64,000 nt of DNA from Glutamicibacter mishrai (GTDB lineage: Bacteria; Actinomycetota; Actinomycetes; Actinomycetales; Micrococcaceae): positions 3,348,001 through 3,412,000 of the forward strand of contig NZ_CP032549.1 of the NCBI RefSeq assembly GCF_012221945.1. Direction: 5' to 3'. The position numbers were made by a program, and so were the translations under genes. The notes below the pieces were generated by a model. It was given only the letters and a program-made list of their open reading frames with translations, was not told the origin of the DNA and ran no database searches. Shown one piece after another: positions 43,861 to 52,772 of the stretch. Within the stretch, counting starts at the first letter, position 1, and each line of letters starts with the position of its first letter.

Positions 43861-44856
43861 ATGACGAATTCACCTGAACAGCAGAACACTCGAGTCCAAC
43901 AGCGAGCCACCGAAAAAGCTTCGAAGACCAAAAAGCCATCACGCCGAACTGTACTCATCGGCTCCCTGGCCGTCCTCGCGTCAGCGGGCGGGGGTGCAGG
44001 CTGGGCATTGGACCGCTTCGTGGTTGAACACGTTGAGCAAACCGGTGTCAGCAGCGCGGCCACGGCTACCGCAGCCGTCGCTTCGGATAGCTCGGCCACC
44101 GTTACGGATACCAGCTACACTTCGGATCTTGCCGAGATCAACATCACCAAAACCGTAACCGGCAGCGGAACGAGCCAAGTCACTTATTTTGCAGCCGACC
44201 TGAACCTCAAAGAAGGCACAGTTCTTGCCTCAGCTTTCGCGAAAGATAGTTTTGGTGAAAATATCACTGAAACCACCAGCGCGATTGCCGAAAACAACTC
44301 TGCGATCTTCGCTATCAATGGGGACTACTACGGGTTCAGGGACACCGGCATCATCATTCGCAACGGCGTCGCCTATCGAGACAAAGGCGCTCGTGAAGGG
44401 CTGGCCTTCTATAAAGACGGAAGCGCCAAGGTTTACGACGAGACCACAACCGATGCTGACACGTTGGTTTCTGAGGGAGTCTGGCAGACGCTGTCCTTCG
44501 GGCCAGCGGTCGTAAAGGACTCAAAGCAGGTAGATGGCATTGACCAGGTCGAGGTTGACACCAATTTCGGCAACCACTCGATCCAGGGCCAACAGCCACG
44601 AACGGCCATTGGCGTCATCGATGACAACCACTTTGTCTTCGTAGTGGTTGACGGGCGCTCTGAGGGATACAGCGTTGGGGTGACAATGCCTGAGCTCGCC
44701 CAGATCATGTTGGACCTCGGGTGCAAAACCGCCTACAACATTGATGGCGGCGGATCATCAACGATGTACTTCAACGGCCAGCTCGTGAACAACCCGCTTG
44801 GCCGGAACCAAGAGCGTGGCACCTCGGACATCATGTTCATCGCAGGTCAGGGGTAG
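43861..44856 (+). CDS. Exported phosphodiester glycosidase-family (NAGPA domain) protein
   Basis: The N-terminus has a basic stretch, a twin-arginine-like SRRTVLIGSLAVLASAG and a membrane segment (about residues 28-50), so it is exported or membrane-anchored. From about residue 85 the NAGPA/DUF2233 domain follows, with IFAINGDYYGFRDTGIIIRNG, PRTAIGVID and the C-terminal hallmark YNIDGGGSSTMYFNG. In animals this domain removes GlcNAc from a phosphodiester; bacterial members are linked to exopolysaccharide and wall-glycan genes. It is first of a three-gene operon; four bases separate it from the GT2-GtrA gene. Confidence 0.85.
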   Translation: MTNSPEQQNTRVQQRATEKASKTKKPSRRTVLIGSLAVLASAGGGAGWALDRFVVEHVEQTGVSSAATATAAVASDSSATVTDTSYTSDLAEINITKTVTGSGTSQVTYFAADLNLKEGTVLASAFAKDSFGENITETTSAIAENNSAIFAINGDYYGFRDTGIIIRNGVAYRDKGAREGLAFYKDGSAKVYDETTTDADTLVSEGVWQTLSFGPAVVKDSKQVDGIDQVEVDTNFGNHSIQGQQPRTAIGVIDDNHFVFVVVDGRSEGYSVGVTMPELAQIMLDLGCKTAYNIDGGGSSTMYFNGQLVNNPLGRNQERGTSDIMFIAGQG

Positions 44857-44860
44857 CACG

Positions 44861-45958
44861 ATGATTATCCTGATTCCGGCCTACGAACCTGATGAAAAAC
44901 TCAACATTCTCATTGAGTCGCTGCAGCTTGAAAACAACGAAACGATCCTCGTCGTGGTTGACGACGGCAGTGGACCCGAGTCTGGAGAAATCTTCTCCTA
45001 CGCTCAACGCCAAGGGGCAGTCCTTGTCCAGCACGCGGACAACAAAGGCAAGGGAGAAGCACTGAAAACAGGATTTGATTACGTAGCCGAGCACTTCCCA
45101 GGCCACGATGTCGTAACGGCCGACTGCGACGGACAACATGCCGCTGTCGACATCTACGCTGTAGCCAGAAAAGTAGGGCAACACAGAAGCATCGTCATGG
45201 GCGAACGCGAATTCGCCGGCAACGTCCCACTGCGGAGCAAACTGGGCAACAAGGCCACCGCGCTGCTCTTCGCTTTGTCTACCGGTACGTGGCTCAATGA
45301 CACGCAAACCGGACTTCGCGGGTTCCCGGCCGAAATCCTACCCTGGCTAGGTACGGTTCCCGGCGAGCGCTACGAGTATGAGTTGAACATGTTGCTGGAG
45401 GCAAAAAGGAACGATGTTGAGCTGGAAAGCGTGAAGATTCAGACAATCTATCTGAACGACAACGAGAGTTCCCATTTCCGGCCCATCCGGGATTCGATGC
45501 GGATCTATGCTCCGCTGCTGAAGTTCTCCGCCTCCTCACTGGCAGGATTTGCGGTAGATACGGTCTTGCTGCTCGTCTTCACAGCTCTGTTCAACGATTT
45601 GCTGCCAGCGGTAGTCCTTGCTCGCCTGGGCAGTGCTGCTGTGAATTTCTGGATCAATCGCCAATTGGTCTTCGCCGAGGGGCGTTCCCTGTCGTTGCGC
45701 TCAACGGTGAGTCGGTACGCATTGTTAGCGGTGGTGCTGCTCGCGCTGAATTATGAGGTGCTAGTCCTGCTTTCGGCTATTGGCACTCCGTTGCTGCTGG
45801 CAAAAATCCTCACGGAAATCACGCTGTTCTTGCTGAGCTTCTCGGTTCAAAAGAGGTTTCTTTTTCGAAAAAAATCTAACAGATCGTCGCCATTCGAAGA
45901 TTCACAAGATGGACATTTAGTGAATACAGAGTCATCACAGGGGCGCAGTGAAAGATAG
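44861..45958 (+). CDS. GT2 glycosyltransferase fused to GtrA-like membrane domain
   Basis: The first 215 residues are a GT2 domain: ILIPAYEPDEKL, VVDDGSGPESGEIF, NKGKGEALKTGFDYV and TADCDGQHAA, with the catalytic-type Asp residues, then DTQTGLRGFP. The last 150 residues carry four membrane helices of the GtrA type (FSASSLAGFAVDTVLLLVF onward), ending FSVQKRFLFRKK. Such fusions resemble polyprenyl-phosphate sugar synthases with a built-in flippase. ATG 44861 follows AGGGG. Its cytosolic tail is Ser/Glu-rich. Confidence 0.87.
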   Translation: MIILIPAYEPDEKLNILIESLQLENNETILVVVDDGSGPESGEIFSYAQRQGAVLVQHADNKGKGEALKTGFDYVAEHFPGHDVVTADCDGQHAAVDIYAVARKVGQHRSIVMGEREFAGNVPLRSKLGNKATALLFALSTGTWLNDTQTGLRGFPAEILPWLGTVPGERYEYELNMLLEAKRNDVELESVKIQTIYLNDNESSHFRPIRDSMRIYAPLLKFSASSLAGFAVDTVLLLVFTALFNDLLPAVVLARLGSAAVNFWINRQLVFAEGRSLSLRSTVSRYALLAVVLLALNYEVLVLLSAIGTPLLLAKILTEITLFLLSFSVQKRFLFRKKSNRSSPFEDSQDGHLVNTESSQGRSER

Positions 45959-46025
45959 TTATATACCCTCCGAGAAGCAAAATTAAATTGCTGGTATTCC
46001 GAATTTATATGTAGAAAGAATGCTC

Positions 46026-47654
46026 ATGAAACGCTCATTTCGAACTAAGGCACTGAGTTCAGTTGCCGCCTTGTCCCTGGCCCTGACGATGGCCGGCTGC
46101 GCAACGACTGGAAGCGGCACCACCGTTTCCGACGTCATCGATGCAACCAGCAGTGCCAGCACTGCCGCCACGGTTGCTGAGAGGAGCGCCGCATCCGCTG
46201 ATACCACGACCGCCTCGGCCAGTGATATTTCGGAAGATACTCACTATGACGAAGACGATCTCACGTGGGACGCGGACTCCGAAACGAGCGTTTCACTCGC
46301 TGATGACGGCACCAAGGCCTCGGGAACCGACGCGGATAAGGTCTCGGTTGATAAAGGCACGGTCACGATCAGTGGCGCAGGAACCTACCGGCTATCGGGT
46401 TCGCTTAGCGACGGCAAGATTGTTGTCGCGGCCGGCGAAGAAGACGTAGTTCGAATCATTCTGGATAATGCTTCGATCACCAGTTCGACCGGTTCGGCGA
46501 TTGAAGTAGATGCGGCCAACGAGACCTTGCTCTACCTGGAAAAGGGCACGAGCAACTCGGCATCCGACGCGAGTACATACGCGGATACCGCAGATGACGC
46601 CGCCAATGCAGCTATTTATTCGATGGCCGACCTGACCATCGCAGGTGAAGGCTCTTTGGACGTCAAGGGCAACTACCAAGATGGCATCTCTAGCAAGGAT
46701 GGTTTGGTCCTCGCTTCGGGGGACGTAACCGTCAGCGCGGCAGATGACGGAATCAAGGGCAAGGATTATGTGGCCCTATTGGGCGGTGACGTCAAGATTA
46801 CTGCCGATGGCGACGGCATCAAGTCAACCAATGACACCGACACCGATCGCGGCTGGCTGCACCAATATGGTGGCCAGCTATCCGTGGCGGCCGGTGACGA
46901 CGGCATCAAGGCCGAACAGCTGCTGACCCTCAGTGGAGGCGCTGCAACGGTCAGCAAGTCCTATGAAGGGCTGGAAGCGCCAACGATCAACATCTCGGGG
47001 GCGACAGTCAACGTGACCGCCACTGATGACGGGGCCAATGCGACCGCTGGCAGCACCGATACCAGCGCGCAGGGTGGCGGAGGCATGGACGCAGCGCAGG
47101 ATGCTCACCTGAACATCACCGGTGGCAAGGTTACCGTCACAGCGGAAGGCGACGGGCTGGATTCCAACGGGGACATCTCCATAACCGGCGGCACTACCGT
47201 AGTGAACGGGCCGACCAACGGCGGCAACGGGGCTCTGGACTCAAATGGCGATATCACTGTTGACGGTGGCGCGCTCTTTGCCGCTGGCAGCGACGGCATG
47301 GCAGAGGGCCTGAGCGACACCTCCAAGCAGTCCGGCGTGCAGGCATCCCTGGGGACAACCGTTGATGCAGGAACCGCCATCCACATTGTCGACTCCAGTG
47401 GTGAACTTGTTGCAAGCTTCGTGGCTTCAAAGGCTACAGCGAATGTCGTGTACTCCAGCTCGGAGATTGTTGATGGCGATAGCTACAGCATCTACACCGG
47501 AGGAACCGCTGACGTTGATGCCGGACTCGGGACCGGCAATATTACCGATGCAACGAAGGTCGCCACTGCGACTGCCGGCGAGTTCGAGACCGGCATGGGT
47601 GGCGGCGTGGGCGGCGGCATGGGCGGACAGGGCGCCGGTCCCGGCGGCCAGTAG
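46026..47654 (+). CDS. Carbohydrate-binding lipoprotein, DUF4353/Cthe_2159-like
   Basis: A lipoprotein signal (ALSLALTMAGC) is followed by a Ser/Thr/Ala-rich linker, then from about residue 85 a long right-handed beta-helix: GTYRLSGSLSDGKIVV, VVRIILDNASI and the repeated turns DDGIKGKDYVALLGGDV and DGIKSTNDTD, typical of the Cthe_2159 family that binds cellulose- or pectin-like polysaccharides with calcium. The tail is Gly-rich (GGGVGGGMGGQ). ATG 46026 has AGAAAG 7 bases before it; ATG 46020 is too close. It probably binds the polymer made by the upstream GT2-GtrA gene, 67 bases away. Confidence 0.85.
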   Translation: MKRSFRTKALSSVAALSLALTMAGCATTGSGTTVSDVIDATSSASTAATVAERSAASADTTTASASDISEDTHYDEDDLTWDADSETSVSLADDGTKASGTDADKVSVDKGTVTISGAGTYRLSGSLSDGKIVVAAGEEDVVRIILDNASITSSTGSAIEVDAANETLLYLEKGTSNSASDASTYADTADDAANAAIYSMADLTIAGEGSLDVKGNYQDGISSKDGLVLASGDVTVSAADDGIKGKDYVALLGGDVKITADGDGIKSTNDTDTDRGWLHQYGGQLSVAAGDDGIKAEQLLTLSGGAATVSKSYEGLEAPTINISGATVNVTATDDGANATAGSTDTSAQGGGGMDAAQDAHLNITGGKVTVTAEGDGLDSNGDISITGGTTVVNGPTNGGNGALDSNGDITVDGGALFAAGSDGMAEGLSDTSKQSGVQASLGTTVDAGTAIHIVDSSGELVASFVASKATANVVYSSSEIVDGDSYSIYTGGTADVDAGLGTGNITDATKVATATAGEFETGMGGGVGGGMGGQGAGPGGQ

Positions 47655-47684
47655 AACTTCATATTCCAGAGGGTAGTCATATAG

Positions 47685-47729
47685 CTGAACCCCGTTGTCC
47701 CAATCATGAGCTGGGGCAACGGGGTTCAG
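47685..47729. terminator. Shared hairpin after the carbohydrate-binding and TetR genes
   Basis: An 18-bp stem with one G-U pair and a 9-base loop between convergent genes. Neither strand shows a strong T-run. Confidence 0.8.
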
Positions 47730-47756
47730 TGTCGTTTCAGGCGAAGTGCAGGCCGG

Positions 47757-48341
47757 TCAACTCTCGCAGGCGACGAGGGTTTTAGCATCCTCCAGCAGTG
47801 TGCTGGCTTGCGCTGGGGCAATCCGGACCAGCGCGAAGGAGGCAACAACCAGCCCGGTGATCGTCGAGGCCAAGCGCTGCTGCACCGCCGGCTCCAGTCC
47901 GGGGTGTGCTGCATTGATGCCTCGGCTGAAGGCGACTTCCAGTTCTTCGCGGTATTCCTGTACGAGCTGGGAAACGTGCGAGTCGGCGGACAGCGGTGAG
48001 CTGGCGGTGTTGATCAGCAGGCACCCATTGCTAGTTGGCAGTGCCTCTGGTTGGCTGAAGACGGTGATTAATCCGTCGAGATATTCGGCAAGTGCCGAGG
48101 CGCTGACTCGTTCAGCCATGAGGGGTTGGAGTCGCGGTCGGACGATTTCATCGAGGTAGCTTTGGACTGCCGCGTCGAAGAGTCCCCGCTTGGAGCCAAA
48201 GGAATTGTAGATGCTCGAACGGCTCAGGCCGGTGGCTGCTTCAAGGTCCGGGATCGAGGCGGCCTCAAAGCCCTTGGCCCAGAAGAGCGATCGTGCACTT
48301 TTGATGACTGTGATGCTGTCAAAGGCTAGTGTTCTTGCCAT
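47757..48341 (-). CDS. TetR-family transcriptional regulator
   Basis: The helix-turn-helix AKGFEAASIPDLEAATGLSR, then SSIYNSFGSKRGLF is a textbook TetR domain. The C-terminal domain with SNGCLLINTASSPL resembles TetR_C of the YxaF/LmrA/NemR-like group, which sense electrophiles, quinones or drugs; the single conserved Cys could be a sensor. ATG 48341 has AAAGG 6 bases upstream. It is divergent from the DUF1304 gene with an inverted repeat between. Confidence 0.9.
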   Translation of the reverse strand: MARTLAFDSITVIKSARSLFWAKGFEAASIPDLEAATGLSRSSIYNSFGSKRGLFDAAVQSYLDEIVRPRLQPLMAERVSASALAEYLDGLITVFSQPEALPTSNGCLLINTASSPLSADSHVSQLVQEYREELEVAFSRGINAAHPGLEPAVQQRLASTITGLVVASFALVRIAPAQASTLLEDAKTLVACES

Positions 48342-48363
48342 CACATACCTTTCTGCTTTCGGA

Positions 48364-48397
48364 AACGACCATTACAGTATATATTGAAATGGACGTT
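48364..48397. promoter_or_regulatory. Inverted repeat, probable TetR operator
   Basis: Arms AACGACCATT (48364-48373) and AATGGACGTT (48388-48397) match at 9 of 10 positions around a 14-base AT-rich centre (TATATAT), which may hold a -10 box. It lies between the divergent TetR and DUF1304 genes. Confidence 0.65.
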
Positions 48398-48439
48398 ACA
48401 GAATACTTGTTCCGCTAGAACTTACAGGAGCTGTTCCCC

Positions 48440-48826
48440 ATGATCATCACCGCACTCGTGCTGGCCACCTTGGCTGCATTGCTTCACATGTACATCTTCT
48501 TCATGGAATCCCTGTGGTGGACCACTCCCAAGGTCCGCGCCACCTTCGGCTCCAGCCAGGCCGAAGCCGAAGCCACCAAAGAGATGGCCTTCAACCAGGG
48601 CTTCTACAACCTGTTCCTGGCCATCGCCACCTTCGTCGGCGTCATCTTCCACATCGCAGGACAGGCAACCATCGGCTCGACCCTGGTCTTCACCGGAACC
48701 GGATCAATGCTCTTGGCAGCTTTGGTCCTGATCCTCTCCAGCCCATCCAAGGCATCAGCCGCCATCAAGCAAGGTGTCTTCCCGCTGCTCGCCGTGATCG
48801 CACTGGCCATCGGCGTAGCACTCTAG
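48440..48826 (+). CDS. DUF1304 membrane protein
   Basis: Four membrane helices span 128 residues. YIFFMESLWWTTPKVRATFG near the start and NQGFYNLFLAIATFVGVIF are DUF1304 hallmarks. The family has no proven function but is often next to TetR or MarR regulators and oxidoreductases. The ATG follows ACAGGAG. It is 46 bases ahead of the NADP-dependent oxidoreductase and likely co-transcribed with it under the divergent TetR. Confidence 0.85.
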   Translation: MIITALVLATLAALLHMYIFFMESLWWTTPKVRATFGSSQAEAEATKEMAFNQGFYNLFLAIATFVGVIFHIAGQATIGSTLVFTGTGSMLLAALVLILSSPSKASAAIKQGVFPLLAVIALAIGVAL

Positions 48827-48872
48827 ATTTTCAAACCCGAAAAAATTCGAATCAGGAAAGGTACTCAACACC

Positions 48873-49883
48873 ATGAGCGAAACCACCAGCACCCAGATCC
48901 ACCTCGCAAGCCGCCCTACCGGATGGCCTACTGATGAAAACTTCAGTGTCGAGCACGTGGAACTCCCAGAGCTGGCCGACGGCGAAGTACGGGTACGCAA
49001 TGAATTCATTTCCGTCGACCCATACATGCGCGGGCGAATGAACGACACCCGCTCGTACGTGAAGCCATTCCAGATCGGCGAACAGATCTCCGGCGGCGCG
49101 GTAGGCCGCGTCATCGCTTCCCGGGACAGCTCGCTTCCCGAAGGCACCCTGGTCCTGCACCAGCTCGGCTGGTCTGACCTGGCGCAGGGCCCGGCAGCGA
49201 ACTTCAAGCAGATCCCTGACCTGCCAGGCGTGCCCAGCTCGCTTCGCCTGCACATCCTCGGCATGACCGGACTGACCGCATATGTCGGCCTGAAGGCCAT
49301 CGCCGGCCTGGTTGAAGGCGAAACCGTCTTCATCTCCGGCGCAGCAGGCGCCGTAGGAACCGCCGCCGGGCAGATCGCCAAGCTCATGGGAGCCAAGCGC
49401 GTTATCGGCTCCGCCGGCAGTGCCGAAAAGGTCGAACTGCTCACCAGCAAGTACGGCTACGACGCCGCCTTCAACTACAAGGACGGCGACGTCCGCGGCC
49501 AGCTGGCAGCTGCTGCTCCTGAAGGCATCGACGTCTTCTTCGACAATGTCGGCGGAGACCACCTCGAAGCCGCGCTGGCTGCCTTCAATGACGGCGGACG
49601 CGCAGCGCTGTGCGGCGCCATTGCCAGCTACAACACCACTGAGCCGACCCCGGGCCCGCAGAACATGGCCAATCTGATCACCCGCGGGCTGAAGCTGCAG
49701 GGCTTCACCCTGTCCAGCTACCTGAACTACGGCGAAGAATTCTCCCAGCTCATGGGACAGTGGTTCGCAGAAGGCAAGATCGCCTACGACGAGACCATCG
49801 TTGATGGCGTCGACAACACCGTCCAGGCCTTCCTGGACATGATGGGCGGCGCAAACACCGGCAAGATGCTCGTACGCATCTAG
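48873..49883 (+). CDS. NADP-dependent, zinc-free MDR oxidoreductase
   Basis: The protein is of the prostaglandin reductase/alkenal reductase type. The N-terminus (FISVDPYMRGRM) and QISGGAVGRVI make the catalytic domain, and the GAAGAVGTAAGQIAKLMGAK Rossmann loop binds NADPH, followed by FDNVGGDHLEAAL and LQGFTLSSY. No zinc ligands are present. It reduces alpha,beta-unsaturated carbonyls, so with the TetR/DUF1304 genes it fits a detoxification unit. The ATG follows GAAAGG. Confidence 0.9.
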   Translation: MSETTSTQIHLASRPTGWPTDENFSVEHVELPELADGEVRVRNEFISVDPYMRGRMNDTRSYVKPFQIGEQISGGAVGRVIASRDSSLPEGTLVLHQLGWSDLAQGPAANFKQIPDLPGVPSSLRLHILGMTGLTAYVGLKAIAGLVEGETVFISGAAGAVGTAAGQIAKLMGAKRVIGSAGSAEKVELLTSKYGYDAAFNYKDGDVRGQLAAAAPEGIDVFFDNVGGDHLEAALAAFNDGGRAALCGAIASYNTTEPTPGPQNMANLITRGLKLQGFTLSSYLNYGEEFSQLMGQWFAEGKIAYDETIVDGVDNTVQAFLDMMGGANTGKMLVRI

Positions 49884-49912
49884 CAGGGCCAAGCACCCGA
49901 AAACCAATGCTG

Positions 49913-49946
49913 GTGGGGCCAACCGGAATACTCCGGTTGGCCCCAC
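49913..49946 (+). terminator. Hairpin after the oxidoreductase gene
   Basis: A perfect 15-bp GC-rich stem with loop ATAC, without a T-run, between convergent genes. Confidence 0.82.
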
Positions 49947-49980
49947 TGGCGGTTAACCCAGAGATTGATCGCAGGGGAGT

Positions 49981-50508
49981 CTAGGCTTTGGCTCCAGCCG
50001 CTTCTGGCAATCGCACCATGCGCGCGTCAGTGATCAGCGGGGCCGTGGGGTCTTGTTCGACCAGGCCATCAAAGGCAAAGCCATTTCGCCGGTAGAACGC
50101 GATGGCGCGGGGATTCTTTTCCGTCACCCACAACATCGCAGGCTCATCGCCAAGTACGGCCTCCAGCAGCTGCTGGCCCGTGCCCGAGCCGTGATGGTCA
50201 TTCAAGACGTACAGGTTGTAGAGCTGGCGTTCGATCCCTTCGGGGACGTCGGTGGCATCCTTGGGCAATGGCGCGGAGAAGGAGAAGCCGACCAGGCGAT
50301 CCTGCTCGTCGCTAGCCACGGCAATCCGGAATCCAGGATTGGCGTCATCAAGGATGCGCCGCCACATGCTGATCCGCTGCTCAAGATGCTGGGCGGTGAA
50401 GAAACCTTCTGGCAATAGCTCGCTGTACGTCTGCTTCCAGCACTCGACATGCAAGGTGGCGAGTTCTACGGCGTCCTTAGATACCGGCTTCCGTAAAGTG
50501 ATGCTCAA
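49981..50508 (-). CDS. GNAT N-acetyltransferase
   Basis: The 175-residue GNAT fold is clear: TLHVECWKQTYSELLP, IAVASDEQDRLVGFS, the acetyl-CoA loop VLNDHHGSGTGQQLL (a variant of R/Q-x-x-G-x-G/A) and the final strand ITDARMVRL. The substrate is unknown; many such enzymes modify small toxic molecules or protein ends. The start is TTG 50508, whose last bases overlap the stop codon of the UvrA-like gene (TTGA), so translation is coupled. Confidence 0.85.
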   Translation of the reverse strand: MSITLRKPVSKDAVELATLHVECWKQTYSELLPEGFFTAQHLEQRISMWRRILDDANPGFRIAVASDEQDRLVGFSFSAPLPKDATDVPEGIERQLYNLYVLNDHHGSGTGQQLLEAVLGDEPAMLWVTEKNPRAIAFYRRNGFAFDGLVEQDPTAPLITDARMVRLPEAAGAKA

Positions 50509-52772
50509 TTGCTGCCTCCAACATAATCGTTCAGGTGGATTCCGGTCAGGGTGCCAGATGAGCTCAGGGCCGCGGGAGTTCCTTCAAAGACGATCTGGCC
50601 GCCTTCGTGGCCGGCGCCTGGGCCTAGGTCGATCACCCAGTCGGCGTGGGCGACGACGGCCAAATGATGCTCGATGACAATGACGGTGTTGCCTTCATTG
50701 ACCATTTCATCGAGCAAGCCCAGCAGGTTCTGGACATCGGCCATGTGCAGACCTGTGGTTGGTTCATCGAGCACGTAGGTGCCGGAGCCTTTGCCGAGGT
50801 TGATCGCTAGCTTGATGCGCTGGCGCTCGCCGCCAGAGAGCGTGCTCAGCCGCTGTCCCAGCTTGAGGTATCCGAGGCCTACCTGGTTCAAGCACTTCAG
50901 CATGGGCTTGGCCTTTGGAATCTTCAGTTGTTCCAGCGCCTGCCCCATGCTCAGATCCAGCACCTCGCTGATATTCAGACCGTCCAAGGTGTAGTCCAAT
51001 ACCTCGGCGGTAAAGCGCGTGCCTTCGCAGACTTCGCAGGGAAGAGCCACCCCAGCCATCGAGACCAGATCCGTGTAGGTGAAGCCGACGCCTTTGCAGT
51101 TAGGGCACGCGCCCTCGGAATTTGCGCTGAACAGGGCCGGCTTGACCGAATTGGCTTTGGCGAAGGCCGCACGGATCGGATCCATGATCCCGGTATACGT
51201 CGCTGGGTTGGAACGTCGCGAGCCTCGGATGGCGCTTTGGTCGACAACAGCGACATCCTCGCGCTTGGAAATCGTGGAATGGATCAGCGTGGACTTGCCC
51301 GAACCGGCCACGCCAGTGACGGCGCACAAGACACCAGTTGGAATATCAACATCCACCTCTTTGAGGTTATGTGTCGAAGCGCCCCGGATTTCCAGCGCAC
51401 CCGTAGCTGAACGGGTTTCGGTCTTGAACGGAACACGGGTGGAGAAGTGCTGGCCGGTACGAGAGCCGCTGTCCAGCAGTCCTGATACGTCTCCGCTGTA
51501 GCACAAGGTTCCACCATGGGTTCCGGCTCCCGGACCCAGGTCAACGACGTGGTCAGCGATCTTGATGACCTCGGGCTTATGCTCCACGACAAGCACGGTA
51601 TTGCCCTTGTCCCGCAAGTTAGCCAGCAGGCCATTCATCCGCTGGATATCGTGAGGATGCAGTCCCACCGTCGGCTCGTCAAAAACATAGGTGACATCCG
51701 ATAGCGCGCTGCCCAGATGCCGGATCATCTTCACGCGCTGGGCTTCGCCGCCAGATAGCGTGCCGGACGGGCGATCGAGCGAAAGGTATCCCAAGCCCAA
51801 TTCCACCATCGAGGTCAGCACTGCACTGAGATTCGCAAGCAGGGGAGCGGCATCTGCAATCTGGATCTTCGCCAGTTCATCGACAAGTTCCGAGACCTGC
51901 ATGGAAGTCATGTCGGCAATGCCCAAGGAATTGATTTGCGAGGCACGCGCTTTTTCGCTCAACCGCGAACCGCCACAAGCCGCACACGGCGCTGTGGTCG
52001 AAATGCGTTCGATCCATTCCCGGATGTGGGCCTGTTTGATTTCCCTGCCCGAGAGGATGTAGTTGGACTTGATGCGGGTGATCAGCCCGGAGTAGCTCAT
52101 ATTGGCGCCATTGAGCTTGACCTTGCCGTCTTCGGCGTAGAGCAACCGGTCTAGCATCTCTTGCGGCATGTCCTTGAGCCTTAGATCAAGTTCCACTTCA
52201 GTGCCGGCGGTCAGGGTTTGCCAAAGCCACGCGCCCGGTGCGAAGTTCGGGGCCTTGATGGCACCTTCATTCAGAGTCTTGTCCCAGTCGAGCAACTCAT
52301 CCAGATCGATGCTGGCCTCGGTTCCAAACCCTTCGCACACCGGGCAAGCGCCCTGGCCGAGGTTAAACGAATATGCTCCGGCACCTCCGGCGCTTGGGAC
52401 CGAATAGCGCGAGAACAGAACACGCAAAAGCGAATATGCATCGGTGGCTGTGCCGACCGTGGAGCGGGAATTGGACCCCATGCGCTCCTGGTCAACAACG
52501 ATCGCTGCCGACAAATTCTCCAAAACCTCGACATCTGGTCGCGGCATTGACGGCATGAACGTCTGGATAAAAGACGTGTATGTCTCATTGATCAGGCGTT
52601 GCGACTCGGCGGCAATTGTCCCGAAGACCAAGGAAGACTTCCCAGACCCTGAGACACCGGTGAATGCAGTGATGCGCCGTTTGGGAATATCAACGTCGAT
52701 GCCTTTGAGGTTATTTTCCCTCGCTTGACGGACTCGAATCATGTCATGGGCGTCGACCGGATGCTGGTTCAT
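50505..52772 (-). CDS. UvrA-like ABC ATPase, short form
   Basis: The 755 residues have two UvrA-type ATPase halves: Walker A GVSGSGKSSLVF and GVAGSGKSTLIH, signatures LSGGEAQRVK and LSGGERQRIK, and zinc pairs CPVC, CAAC, CPNC and CEVC. It is about 200 residues shorter than UvrA, as in class II UvrA/DrrC-like proteins, which lack the UvrB-binding part and protect against DNA-intercalating drugs. ATG 52772 is chosen by alignment to family N-termini (MIRVRQARENNLKGIDVDIP); there is no clear ribosome-binding site. It is followed, overlapping by four bases, by a GNAT gene. Confidence 0.88.
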   Translation of the reverse strand: MNQHPVDAHDMIRVRQARENNLKGIDVDIPKRRITAFTGVSGSGKSSLVFGTIAAESQRLINETYTSFIQTFMPSMPRPDVEVLENLSAAIVVDQERMGSNSRSTVGTATDAYSLLRVLFSRYSVPSAGGAGAYSFNLGQGACPVCEGFGTEASIDLDELLDWDKTLNEGAIKAPNFAPGAWLWQTLTAGTEVELDLRLKDMPQEMLDRLLYAEDGKVKLNGANMSYSGLITRIKSNYILSGREIKQAHIREWIERISTTAPCAACGGSRLSEKARASQINSLGIADMTSMQVSELVDELAKIQIADAAPLLANLSAVLTSMVELGLGYLSLDRPSGTLSGGEAQRVKMIRHLGSALSDVTYVFDEPTVGLHPHDIQRMNGLLANLRDKGNTVLVVEHKPEVIKIADHVVDLGPGAGTHGGTLCYSGDVSGLLDSGSRTGQHFSTRVPFKTETRSATGALEIRGASTHNLKEVDVDIPTGVLCAVTGVAGSGKSTLIHSTISKREDVAVVDQSAIRGSRRSNPATYTGIMDPIRAAFAKANSVKPALFSANSEGACPNCKGVGFTYTDLVSMAGVALPCEVCEGTRFTAEVLDYTLDGLNISEVLDLSMGQALEQLKIPKAKPMLKCLNQVGLGYLKLGQRLSTLSGGERQRIKLAINLGKGSGTYVLDEPTTGLHMADVQNLLGLLDEMVNEGNTVIVIEHHLAVVAHADWVIDLGPGAGHEGGQIVFEGTPAALSSSGTLTGIHLNDYVGGSN

